This document shows, piece by piece, positions 1-10,883 of a DNA stretch of 13,152 bases. The DNA is from Brevundimonas sp. UBA7635 (GTDB lineage Bacteria > Pseudomonadota > Alphaproteobacteria > Caulobacterales > Caulobacteraceae), in NCBI GenBank assembly GCA_002483865.1, contig DLIT01000019.1:1181-14332 (forward strand), in the 5' to 3' direction. Below the pieces are notes generated by a model that was given only the letters and a program-made list of their open reading frames with translations, searched no databases and was not told the DNA's origin. Positions within the stretch are counted from its first letter, which is position 1; each line of letters opens with the position of its first letter. Position numbers and translations under genes: made by a program.

Positions 1-741
1 GGCGAGCTGAAAGACCTGTCATTCGACACCATCGCCGGTGTCGCCGCCAACGGTGCCCTGCCGCACTACAAGCCGGTCGGGACCAAGATCCGCAAGATGG
101 AGCAGGGCAGCCTGCTGCTGGTGGACGGCGGTGGCCAGTATCTGGACGGCACCACCGATGTCACCCGCACCATGGCCATCGGCGAGGGCACGGACGAACA
201 GCGCCGCATGTTTACCCTGGTCCTGAAGGGGCACATCGCCATGGCGGTGATCCGCTTCCCCGCCGGTGTTTCGGGGATGCATCTGGATGCGATTGCCCGT
301 CAGCCGCTGTGGAATGCCGGACTGGACTATGACCACGGCACCGGCCACGGCGTCGGCTCTTATCTAGGCGTCCACGAAGGTCCGCAACGCATCGCCAACT
401 GGGGCACCACCCAGCCGCTGCTGACCGGCATGATCCTGTCGAACGAGCCGGGCTATTACCGCGAGGGTGAATGGGGCATCCGCATCGAGACGCTTCAGGT
501 CGTGACGCCGCCGACTGTGCCGGAGGGCGGCGAGCGCCCGATGCACGGTTTCGAGCAACTGACCCTTGCGCCGCTGGACCGCAAGCTTATCGACGTCAGC
601 CTGCTGACCTCGCAAGAGCGCGCCTATGTCGACAACTACCACGCTGAGGTGCTGGCCAAGGTCGGGCCGCTGCTGGCAGGCGGCGTGCAAAAGGACGAGG
701 CCGCCCTGGAGTGGCTGAAGGCCCAGACCCGCCCGCTGTAA
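1..741 (+). CDS. Xaa-Pro aminopeptidase (M24B, aminopeptidase P, long form), 3' part
   Basis: The gene is cut by the window edge and the last 246 residues are visible. Aminopeptidase P removes an N-terminal residue that precedes proline and uses two divalent metals, usually Mn2+. All five expected ligands are seen, numbering from the first full codon: D42 (VDGGG), D53 (TDVTRT), H116 (HGTGHGVGS), E149 (SNEPGYY) and E163 (GIRIE). H22 in the NGALPHY stretch matches the proton-shuttle histidine of the family. From about residue 185 the sequence (LLTSQERAYVDNYHAEV, then EWLKAQTRPL) resembles the M24_C extension of the roughly 600-residue three-domain form, like eukaryotic XPNPEP1, rather than E. 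coli PepP. No signal peptide can be judged because the N-terminus is missing. Its TAA touches the ATG of the next gene in the same frame. The family call is firm; the substrate range is not known. Confidence 0.95.
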   Translation, partial: GELKDLSFDTIAGVAANGALPHYKPVGTKIRKMEQGSLLLVDGGGQYLDGTTDVTRTMAIGEGTDEQRRMFTLVLKGHIAMAVIRFPAGVSGMHLDAIARQPLWNAGLDYDHGTGHGVGSYLGVHEGPQRIANWGTTQPLLTGMILSNEPGYYREGEWGIRIETLQVVTPPTVPEGGERPMHGFEQLTLAPLDRKLIDVSLLTSQERAYVDNYHAEVLAKVGPLLAGGVQKDEAALEWLKAQTRPL

Positions 742-1107
742 ATGGCGGGTGCCATCGCCCTTCTGCTGGTGTGCCAGCTGGCCGGTGAGGCGATCCATCG
801 CTTCACCGGACTGCCGCTGCCCGGTTCGGTGATCGGCATGGGTCTGCTGCTGGTCTGGCTGGCGGTCGTCCGGCGCGAACAGACCTCGCTGGCCACGGTG
901 ACCGGCTGGCTGACGGCGCACATGCCGCTGCTGTTCGTGCCTTCTGCCGTGGGCCTGATCGAGGAGGGTGAGATGATCGCCCGCCACGGCATCGGCATTG
1001 TAGTGGCACTGCTGGTCTCGACCGTGGCGACAATCGCCGTGACGGCCATCGTGTTTGCATGGGCGATGAAGCGGTTCGCGCCGCAGGAAGAGGCGGGCGA
1101 TGCCTGA
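742..1107 (+). CDS. lrgA: CidA/LrgA family holin-like membrane protein
   Basis: This 121-residue hydrophobic protein probably has four membrane segments. It carries family hallmarks: CQLAGEAIHR near the start, then LPLPGSVIGMGLLL, then MPLLFVPSAVGLIEEGE. In Gram-positive bacteria CidA/LrgA proteins act with an LrgB partner on murein hydrolase activity and cell lysis. LrgAB-like pairs have also been linked to transport of small organic acids such as pyruvate or glycolate. Which role applies here cannot be read from sequence. The ATG follows the TAA of the aminopeptidase gene directly and I see no good Shine-Dalgarno, so it probably depends on translational coupling. Its 3' end overlaps lrgB by 8 bp, so the pair is clearly one transcription unit. 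Confidence 0.88.
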   Translation: MAGAIALLLVCQLAGEAIHRFTGLPLPGSVIGMGLLLVWLAVVRREQTSLATVTGWLTAHMPLLFVPSAVGLIEEGEMIARHGIGIVVALLVSTVATIAVTAIVFAWAMKRFAPQEEAGDA

Positions 1108-1789
1108 CCTGTTCACGACCCTGATCTGGATGTCGGTCACGGTAGCGGCCTTCTGGCTCATGGACCGCCTGGCCAGCTATCTGGGCCGCCCACCGCTGTT
1201 GCATCCGGTGCTGCTGTCCACGCCGGTCATCATCGCGGCGTTGATGCTGACCGATACAGCCTATGGTGACTATGCGGCCGCGACGGCGATGATCACCTTC
1301 CTGCTGGGGCCGACGGTGGTGTCGATGGCGGTACCGATCTGGGCTAACCGGACGACCATTCGTCGACTGGGCGTGCCCATCACCCTGGCGCTGATCGCGG
1401 GGGCGGTGACGGCCATTGTCACCTCGGTCGGCATAGTCTGGCTGTTCGGTGCGCCGGAAGACATCATGGCCTCCATTGCGCCGCGCGCCACGACCACGCC
1501 GGTCGGCATGGCCATCTCGCAGACGCTGGGCGGTATCCCGGCGCTGACGGCGGTGATTGTGATCTTTGCCGGAGTTTTCGGGGCTATGCTGGCGACGCCT
1601 CTGTTGAATCTGCTGCGCATCCGGGACCGCCGCGCGAGGGGTTTTGCCGTTGGCGTGGCGGCCCATGGTGTAGGCGCGGCGCGGGCATTCCAGGTCTCGC
1701 CCAAGGCCGGAGCCTACGCGGCCGTGGGCATGGCGCTGAATGCTCTGGTGACGGCGGCCCTGTTGTCCGCCATCGCCGTCCTGCTGTGA
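1100..1789 (+). CDS. lrgB: LrgB/CidB family membrane protein
   Basis: This 229-residue, very hydrophobic protein has the usual family length and several predicted transmembrane helices. Recognisable LrgB signatures are RATTTPVGMAIS, the following GGIPALTAVIVIFAGVFGA, and AAHGVGAARAFQVSP, which matches the HGIGTARA-type motif near the C-terminus. LrgB is the partner of LrgA in the inner membrane. The start overlaps the end of lrgA by 8 bp, and a GAGG about 8-10 nt upstream inside lrgA gives a plausible ribosome site. The start MPDLFTTLIWMSV fits the short N-terminus typical of the family. The gene ends 99 bp from the convergent DUF2147 gene, with a hairpin between them. Confidence 0.9.
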   Translation: MPDLFTTLIWMSVTVAAFWLMDRLASYLGRPPLLHPVLLSTPVIIAALMLTDTAYGDYAAATAMITFLLGPTVVSMAVPIWANRTTIRRLGVPITLALIAGAVTAIVTSVGIVWLFGAPEDIMASIAPRATTTPVGMAISQTLGGIPALTAVIVIFAGVFGAMLATPLLNLLRIRDRRARGFAVGVAAHGVGAARAFQVSPKAGAYAAVGMALNALVTAALLSAIAVLL

Positions 1790-1854
1790 GAAATGTCCGG
1801 GTGAAGCCAGGGATAGCCCGGGCAAAGGGCAGTGGACAGAACCGCCAAGGCGTA

Positions 1855-1878
1855 TCCTCCCCGCCGAAGCGAGGAGGA
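1855..1878. terminator. Hairpin between convergent lrgB and DUF2147 genes
   Basis: TCCTCCCCGC (1855-1864) and GCGAGGAGGA (1869-1878) form a 10-bp stem with one mismatch closed by a CGAA loop. It lies between two convergent genes, so it could stop transcription from both sides. There is no good U-tract on either strand, so it may instead be an intergenic repeat. A second, weaker stem (CCGGG 1797-1801 with CCCGG 1817-1821) lies just after the lrgB stop. Confidence 0.4.
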
Positions 1879-1888
1879 GAGGGGCTTC

Positions 1889-2311
1889 CTACTGGACGCG
1901 GGTCCAGGTCTGGGTCTTGCACAGCGGGGCGACGATGCAGCCGCGCAGGCGCAGGGTGTTGTCGTTAGGCATGATGATGGTGCCGCGATAGGTGCCGCCG
2001 TCTTCGGGGTTATAGACCGAGCCGCCGCGCCATTCGGTCGGCCCACCGGTGAAGCCGGACAGCATACGCAGGCCGCGCAGGGTGCGACCGCGCTGGCTTT
2101 CGTCCTTGTTCTTGACGTCCTTCTGGTCCGGGTTGGCGCGAATGGCGGCCGAGGTGACCAGGGTGCCGCACAGGGCATTGCCGCAGCGCTCGATGCGGAC
2201 CTGGCCATTATTGGTCTGGGTCTGCCACAGGCCGGTAGGATCAGCCGCCAGAGCCGGGACGGCAAAGGCCGAAAGTGCAAGGGCGGCGGCGGCGAAAAGC
2301 GTGGTCTTCAT
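1889..2311 (-). CDS. DUF2147 secreted protein
   Basis: This 140-residue protein starts with a signal peptide (MKTTLFAAAALALSAFAV, then PALA|AD; cleavage likely after residue 22). The mature part fits the small DUF2147 family: GLWQTQTNNGQVRIERCGNA, KNKDESQRGRTLRGL, then NPEDGGTYRG and RGCIVAPLCKTQTWTRV. The domain is a compact lipocalin-like beta-barrel in some structural models; its function is unknown. Four cysteines (43, 48, 125, 131) could form two disulfides in the periplasm. I chose the ATG at 2311 because it opens the signal peptide and has AAGGGAAG about 8 nt upstream. A longer frame reaching 2413 would bury the signal sequence. The 134-bp gap to the exonuclease gene upstream is comparatively AT-rich, so it probably has its own promoter. 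Confidence 0.85.
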   Translation of the reverse strand: MKTTLFAAAALALSAFAVPALAADPTGLWQTQTNNGQVRIERCGNALCGTLVTSAAIRANPDQKDVKNKDESQRGRTLRGLRMLSGFTGGPTEWRGGSVYNPEDGGTYRGTIIMPNDNTLRLRGCIVAPLCKTQTWTRVQ

Positions 2312-2445
2312 GGTGCGAACTTCCCTTTGGCAGGACCTGAACTGACGCGGTCTCTTACTCACAAGGGTGATACTGGAATGGGGCTGAAACAAGACCTGAA
2401 TTTCGCTGATCACTCAGGTTTTATGTCTAAAAACCGGACCTTAGG
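2312..2445. other. Intergenic region upstream of the DUF2147 gene
   Basis: The region is more AT-rich than its surroundings and probably holds the promoter of the DUF2147 gene. On the minus strand an interrupted stem CCTGA...TCAGG is followed by TCTTGTTT, which could be a weak terminator for the exonuclease gene. The 11-base palindrome GACCTTAGGTC (2437-2447) overlaps the exonuclease stop codon. No convincing gene is seen. Confidence 0.3.
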
Positions 2446-3330
2446 TCAAGTTTTGGCGGTGACCAGGTCGATGAAGTCGGCCTCGGACATCAGGCGGGTG
2501 CCCAGGTGGCGGGCGCGGTCCAGCTTGGATCCGCCCCCGTGTCCGACAACCACCCAGTCGGTCTTGGAGGTGACCGAGCCGGTGACGCGCGCGCCGAAGC
2601 GGGCGGCGATGTCCTGGGCCTGGTCGCGGGTAAAGCGGGCCAGCTGTCCGGTGAAGACCACCCTCATGCCTGACATCGAGGGCCGCTCGCCGGGCAGGGG
2701 CTGATAGCGATCGGCATAACTGCGGATCGCGCTGGGGGCCACGCGCGGGGCCGAGCAGGCGGAATAGCCATCCTGGCTCATCCGGCCGATGCCGACCTGG
2801 GTCAGATGGGCCAGATCGTGCAGGCTGGGGGCCTGTCGCAGGCGCATGGCCTCCAGCGCCACCTCGGCGCAGACATAGGCGTCCTCGCCCGCGTCGTGAT
2901 GCCGGAAACTGATGCCCAGGTGATCGCCCAGGGCATTGAGCCGCGCCGTGCCCAGGTCTGCCCAGACCCTTTGCGCCACCTTGACCGTGCACAGGTAGTC
3001 AAATTCGGGATAGGTCAGCTGGTAGGTGTCGCAGCTGGCGCGCATGACACTCATGTCAAAGCCCGCATTGTGGGCCAGGACCATGTCACAGCCGCTGATC
3101 CGTTCGCGCAGGCCAGCCAGGACATCAGGGAACTCGGGCGCATCCTCGACCATGCCGGGGCCGATGCCATGGATGCGGACATTGACCGGGGTAAAGCGCA
3201 TTTCCGGCGGGCGGATCAGGTGGCTTTCGACCCCGGTGACGCGGCCGTTCTCGATCCAGGCCAGGCCGATCGAACAGGCGCTGGACCGCCGCTCGTTGGC
3301 GGTTTCAAAATCAATGGCGACAGCACGCAT
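2446..3330 (-). CDS. DnaQ-like DEDDh 3'-5' exonuclease with C-terminal BRCT domain
   Basis: This 294-residue protein has an RNase T/DnaQ-type exonuclease fold at residues 1-165. The catalytic residues are visible: D7 and E9 (IDFET), D92 (HNAGFD), and H145 with D150 (HDAGED). Such enzymes remove nucleotides from 3' ends using two metals. Residues about 221-294 form a BRCT domain (VVFTGQLARFTRD, SVTSKTDWVVVG, GSKLDRA). By eye this is close to half identical to the BRCT domain of LigA, encoded just upstream. A linker of about 55 residues joins the domains. The gene starts 24 bp after the ligA stop, so the two are probably co-transcribed and may work together in repair or nick processing. It is not the replicative epsilon subunit: it lacks the usual epsilon C-terminal tail and carries a BRCT instead. 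The exact substrate is unknown. Confidence 0.9.
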   Translation of the reverse strand: MRAVAIDFETANERRSSACSIGLAWIENGRVTGVESHLIRPPEMRFTPVNVRIHGIGPGMVEDAPEFPDVLAGLRERISGCDMVLAHNAGFDMSVMRASCDTYQLTYPEFDYLCTVKVAQRVWADLGTARLNALGDHLGISFRHHDAGEDAYVCAEVALEAMRLRQAPSLHDLAHLTQVGIGRMSQDGYSACSAPRVAPSAIRSYADRYQPLPGERPSMSGMRVVFTGQLARFTRDQAQDIAARFGARVTGSVTSKTDWVVVGHGGGSKLDRARHLGTRLMSEADFIDLVTAKT

Positions 3331-3354
3331 ATGGTCTTCCCGACTGGTCCGTCC

Positions 3355-5813
<2,459 letters not shown>

Positions 5814-6776
5814 ATGCGTCCTGTCCTGACCAGCCTGGTTGCCCTGTCTGCCGCCCTGATGATGGCCTCCTGCCAGACGTCCGCTGCGCCCGAGGTGGTC
5901 GCAGCACCGGTGGCTGAGGCGGGGGCCGACTACAGCCAGTTGATGGCAGACCTGCAGATCCTGTCGGCGGACGACATGCAGGGGCGCGACACCGGCTCCG
6001 AAGGCGGTGCCAAGGCCCGTGAATACATCATCAGCCGCCTGGAAGCCCTGGGCGTGGGCCCGACGCCGATGGGCCGCCTGCAGCCGTGGGAAATGCAGGG
6101 CCGCAGCCCTGATGGACCCAAGACCTGGAGCGGCACCAATATCCTGGGCCTGATCCCCGGCACCAGGGTGACGGACCGCTATATCGTCGTCACGGCCCAC
6201 TATGACCACGTCGGCGTGCGCGACGGCCACATCTATAACGGGGCCGATGACAATGCCTCGGGCGTGGCGACCATGCTGGAACTGGCGCGCCGCCTGAAGG
6301 AAAAGCCGCCGCATATGAGCGTGCTGATCGTCGCCCTGGACGGCGAGGAGCGCGGGCTTCTGGGGGCCCGGCACTTTGTCGAAGCCCCGCCGGTCCCGCT
6401 GTCGCGCATGGCGATGAATCTCAACCTCGACATGACCGGCCGCGCCGATGTCGATGGCAAGCTGTGGGTTACCGGTACACACCAGCACGCCTATTTCCGC
6501 CCGGTCCTGGACCAAGTGACGGCGCGGGCCAATGTCTCACTGGCCTTTGGCAAGGACCGGCCCGAGGATGAAGGGGCCGACAACTGGGTCAATGCCTCAG
6601 ACCACGCCGCCTTCCACCGCGCGGGCGTGCCCTTCCTCTATCTGGGGGTGAACTTCCACGAGGATTATCACCGCCCCAGTGATGATTTTGAGCGCATCCA
6701 GCCGGCCTATTTCCAGCAGGCGACCGAGCTGGCAATCGACAGCTTCTATTACCTGGACCGCTGGTTCGCCCAGTAG
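5814..6776 (+). CDS. M28-family zinc aminopeptidase, probable lipoprotein
   Basis: This 320-residue protein starts with a lipoprotein-type signal (MRPVLTSLVALSAALMMASC) with a probable lipobox ending at C20, so it is likely anchored in the outer or inner membrane facing the periplasm. The rest is an M28 peptidase domain with two-zinc ligands in the expected order: H129 (VTAHYDHVG), D145/D146 (GADDNASG), E178/E179 (LDGEERGLLGA), D206 (LNLDMTG) and H286 (DYHRPSD). The family removes N-terminal amino acids from peptides; members also include glutaminyl cyclases. There is no protease-associated domain insert. The ATG at 5814 is supported by CTGGAG about 8 nt upstream and by the clean signal sequence. 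The gene stands alone between the divergent ligA and the convergent cyclophilin gene. Confidence 0.93.
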   Translation: MRPVLTSLVALSAALMMASCQTSAAPEVVAAPVAEAGADYSQLMADLQILSADDMQGRDTGSEGGAKAREYIISRLEALGVGPTPMGRLQPWEMQGRSPDGPKTWSGTNILGLIPGTRVTDRYIVVTAHYDHVGVRDGHIYNGADDNASGVATMLELARRLKEKPPHMSVLIVALDGEERGLLGARHFVEAPPVPLSRMAMNLNLDMTGRADVDGKLWVTGTHQHAYFRPVLDQVTARANVSLAFGKDRPEDEGADNWVNASDHAAFHRAGVPFLYLGVNFHEDYHRPSDDFERIQPAYFQQATELAIDSFYYLDRWFAQ

Positions 6777-6786
6777 GCTGCGTCGG

Positions 6787-6806
6787 ATCCCGGCCTTCGC
6801 CGGGAT
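6787..6806. repeat. Palindromic repeat unit (single hairpin)
   Basis: ATCCCGGC (6787-6794) and GCCGGGAT (6799-6806) form a perfect 8-bp stem around CTTC. It lies 10 bp after the M28 peptidase stop. The core resembles the two hairpins downstream of guaB (10330-10353 and 10421-10443), suggesting one family of small interspersed palindromic repeats. Confidence 0.6.
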
Positions 6807-6832
6807 AAGCGGGGAAGGACAAGACGGTAAAG

Positions 6833-6859
6833 AAAAAGGGCTCCGGTCAGGAGCCCTTT
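6833..6859 (-). terminator. Rho-independent terminator of the cyclophilin gene
   Basis: AAAGGGCTCC (6835-6844) pairs perfectly with GGAGCCCTTT (6850-6859) around the 5-nt loop GGTCA. Read on the minus strand, the stem is followed by TTTTTCTTT, a classic U-tract. It begins 8 bp after the cyclophilin stop codon. It could also slow transcription arriving from the M28 gene on the plus strand, where the tract is not U-rich. Confidence 0.88.
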
Positions 6860-6867
6860 GACTTGTC

Positions 6868-7332
6868 TCAGGCGACGGTGGCCCTGACGATCTTGCCCGG
6901 AGCGCGCGGCGGCTCACCCTTGGGCAGGGCGTCAACATGTTCCATGCCTTCGATCACATTGCCCCAGACGGTGTACTGGTTGTCCAGGAAGCGGGCGTCG
7001 TCGAAGCAGATGAAGAACTGCGAGTTGGCGCTGTCCGGGTTGGCGGTGCGGGCCATCGAGCAGGTGCCGCGCACGTGAGGCTCTGCGTTGAACTCCTGCT
7101 TCAGGTTCGGCTTCTTGGAGCCCGAGGTGCCGGTGCCCGTCGGGTCTCCGCCCTGGGCCATGAAACCAGCAATGACGCGGTGGAAGACAACACCGTCATA
7201 GAAGCCTTCCTTGGCCAGGTCGGTGATGCGCTCGACGTGGCCGGGGGCCAGGTCGGGGCGCAGCTTGATGACGACATTGCGTTCTTCGCCGTCGCCGGTG
7301 TCCAGGGTGAAGGTCAGGGTTTGGTCGGCCAT
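6868..7332 (-). CDS. ppiB: Cyclophilin-type peptidyl-prolyl cis-trans isomerase, cytoplasmic
   Basis: This 154-residue single-domain cyclophilin catalyses cis-trans isomerisation of proline peptide bonds during protein folding. The active-site residues are present: F50-H51-R52 with the catalytic arginine R52, then FMAQGGDP (Q60), and SANSQFFICF with the substrate-pocket phenylalanines. W123 in YTVWGNVIEGM is close to the cyclosporin-contact tryptophan of eukaryotic cyclophilins. No signal peptide is seen, so it should be cytoplasmic like PpiB rather than periplasmic like PpiA. I chose the ATG at 7332 because AAGGAG lies 6-7 nt upstream and family homology begins there. The open frame to 7656 runs antisense into rlmE and does not resemble a cyclophilin. 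A strong terminator follows the stop. It is divergent from rlmE, with a dyad in the shared upstream region. Confidence 0.93.
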   Translation of the reverse strand: MADQTLTFTLDTGDGEERNVVIKLRPDLAPGHVERITDLAKEGFYDGVVFHRVIAGFMAQGGDPTGTGTSGSKKPNLKQEFNAEPHVRGTCSMARTANPDSANSQFFICFDDARFLDNQYTVWGNVIEGMEHVDALPKGEPPRAPGKIVRATVA

Positions 7333-7374
7333 CAGGCGCTCCTTAACGGTCTTGCGAACCAGAATTGTGTGCGG

Positions 7375-7407
7375 GTCATAGCGGCAGAACGCCCGGACCG
7401 CTATGAC
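7375..7407. promoter_or_regulatory. Inverted repeat between divergent ppiB and rlmE
   Basis: GTCATAGCGG (7375-7384) and CCGCTATGAC (7398-7407) are perfect 10-bp inverted copies with a 13-base spacer. Each arm holds GCTATGAC pointing outward, matching 7 of 8 positions of the GCTANAWC-type -10 described for Caulobacter. So the arms could be two divergent -10 elements. No -35 is apparent, and an operator for a dimeric regulator is an alternative. Confidence 0.4.
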
Positions 7408-7413
7408 GGACGT

Positions 7414-8136
7414 ATGAGTGAAGACGAAAAGCCCCAGGAAAATGCACCCGAACGCCGCCGGATGGTGCGTCCGCCTTCGGGCGGCACGGCTGCAGGCCGT
7501 GGGATGGGCCAGAAGATCAAGACGGCGGACAAGAAGTCCCTGTCCAGCCAGTCGTGGATCAAACGACAGTTGTCGGACAAATGGTCCGAGCGGGCCCGGG
7601 CCGAGGGCTGGCGCAGTCGCGCGGCCTTCAAACTGATGGAAATCGACGACCGCCATCGTCTGATCAAGAAGGGCTCACGCGTTATCGATCTGGGTGCCGC
7701 ACCGGGCGGCTGGATCCAGGTATGCCTTGATCGCGGGGCCTCGGCCGTGGCTGGGGTTGATCTGCTGATGATCGAACCCATTCCGGGGGCAACCCTGATC
7801 CAGGCCGACTTTACCCAGCCGGGCGTGGACGACCAGTTGATCGAGGCGATCGGCGGTCGGCCAGACCTGGTGTTGTCGGACATGGCCCACAACACCGTCG
7901 GTCACCGCAAGACCGACCACCTGAAGATCATTGCCCTGATCGAGATTGCCGCTGATTTCGCCATCCGTACGCTGAAGCCGGGCGGGGCCTTTGTCTCCAA
8001 GAACTTCCAGGGCGGGGACGCTGGTGGGGTCCTGGCGCGGCTGCGCGAGGAGTTCGAGACGGTGAAGTACGTAAAGCCCGAATCAAGCCGGAAGGGCAGC
8101 GCCGAGGTGTTCTTGGTGGCGCTGAACAAGAAGTAG
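7414..8136 (+). CDS. rlmE: 23S rRNA 2'-O-methyltransferase RlmE/FtsJ (U2552)
   Basis: This 240-residue S-adenosylmethionine-dependent enzyme is expected to methylate the 2'-hydroxyl of the conserved A-loop uridine of 23S rRNA (U2552 in E. coli), a late 50S assembly step. The AdoMet loop DLGAAPGGW lies at residues 92-100. The catalytic tetrad K-D-K-E can be placed at K73 (SRAAFKL), D156 (LSDMAHN), K196 (FVSKNFQGGD) and E231 (SAEVFLVAL). An Arg/Lys-rich extension of about 30 residues precedes the part shared with the 209-residue E. coli protein. The ATG at 7414 (MSEDEKPQEN) has no strong Shine-Dalgarno, only GGA close upstream, so a leaderless message is possible. The gene ends 9 bp from the convergent DUF2061 gene, with no room for a separate terminator. 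Confidence 0.95.
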   Translation: MSEDEKPQENAPERRRMVRPPSGGTAAGRGMGQKIKTADKKSLSSQSWIKRQLSDKWSERARAEGWRSRAAFKLMEIDDRHRLIKKGSRVIDLGAAPGGWIQVCLDRGASAVAGVDLLMIEPIPGATLIQADFTQPGVDDQLIEAIGGRPDLVLSDMAHNTVGHRKTDHLKIIALIEIAADFAIRTLKPGGAFVSKNFQGGDAGGVLARLREEFETVKYVKPESSRKGSAEVFLVALNKK

Positions 8137-8145
8137 GCCCAGGGC

Positions 8146-10311
<2,166 letters not shown>

Positions 10312-10324
10312 GCCCTTCCTTCTT

Positions 10325-10448
10325 GCGTCATCCCCGGCCTCCGCGCCGGGGATCCAGAAACTCTCGGGTAGCAGCATTTCGCTGTAGGGCTTCTAATGAG
10401 GCTTCCGTCGGCGGTTCTGGATCCTCGGCACAGGGCCGAGGATGACGC
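10325..10448. repeat. Composite palindromic repeat (two inverted hairpin units) after guaB
   Basis: Two hairpin units face each other. The left unit has ATCCCCGGC/GCCGGGGAT (10330-10338 with 10345-10353); the right has ATCCTCGGC/GCCGAGGAT (10421-10429 with 10435-10443). The outer ends CGTCATCC (10326-10333) and GGATGACG (10440-10447) are inverted copies, as are GGATCCAGAA (10350-10359) and TTCTGGATCC (10415-10424). The whole resembles a REP/BIME-type or MITE-like element of about 124 bp. It starts 13 bp after the guaB stop and may act as an mRNA 3'-end stabiliser or attenuator between guaB and the MAPEG gene; no U-tract follows. Confidence 0.75.
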
Positions 10449-10483
10449 CGTTAAGGTGGCCCTTGCAGAAATGGAGCGTGCCG

Positions 10484-10876
10484 GTGACGACTGAACTGAC
10501 CTATCTGTGGGCCACGCTTATTCTGGCTCTGATCCAGATATTCCTGCCGGCTGCGGCGCGCACGCGCGAGTTTGGCACCAAGTGGAATGCTGGAGCGCGG
10601 GATAATACGCCCGTTTCGACGCGGCCCCTGACCGGGCGGCTGGAGCGGGCCCAGGCCAATCTGTTCGAGACCCTGCCGCTGTTCATCGGGGCCGTGCTGC
10701 TGACCCATTTCGCGGGTATGGCTGGCTCCCTGACCCTGTGGGGGACGGCGCTCTATTTCTGGGCGCGCGTCGCCTATGTTCCTCTTTACGCCCTGGGCGT
10801 GCCCTATATCCGGTCGCTGGTCTGGCTGGTCTCGCTTGCGGGACTGGTCATGGTCCTGATGGCCCCCTTCGTTTGA
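10484..10876 (+). CDS. MAPEG family membrane protein
   Basis: This 130-residue protein probably has four membrane helices. It belongs to the MAPEG superfamily, which includes eukaryotic microsomal glutathione transferases and eicosanoid enzymes. The signature R-A-x-x-N-x-x-E-x-x-P-x-F is seen as RAQANLFETLPLF (55-67). Bacterial members are mostly uncharacterised, so glutathione-dependent activity is only a possibility. I prefer the GTG at 10484 because GGAG lies 7 nt upstream and the product then begins TTELTYLWATL, as in related proteins. The ATG at 10442 would add 14 residues and sits inside the palindromic repeat arm. The stop is 7 bp from the next start, so it is probably co-transcribed with the methyltransferase gene. 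Confidence 0.85.
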   Translation: MTTELTYLWATLILALIQIFLPAAARTREFGTKWNAGARDNTPVSTRPLTGRLERAQANLFETLPLFIGAVLLTHFAGMAGSLTLWGTALYFWARVAYVPLYALGVPYIRSLVWLVSLAGLVMVLMAPFV

Positions 10877-10883
10877 GACTGAT

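Noticed and set aside
803..1825. Open frame of 340 codons antisense to lrgA and lrgB, and a 265-codon one at 364-1161
   Set aside because: Both are Arg/Gln/His-rich shadow translations opposite genes with clear family motifs.
2437..2447. Palindrome GACCTTAGGTC at the end of the exonuclease gene
   Set aside because: It has almost no loop and could not form a stable terminator hairpin; a short palindrome like this is expected by chance.
1832..2704. Plus-strand open frame of 290 codons opposite the DUF2147 and exonuclease genes
   Set aside because: It crosses a gene boundary antisense to two supported genes and has no recognisable domain.
6937..7413. N-terminal extension of rlmE by 159 codons
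   Set aside because: It is antisense to ppiB and unlike any methyltransferase; the normal start region is at 7414.
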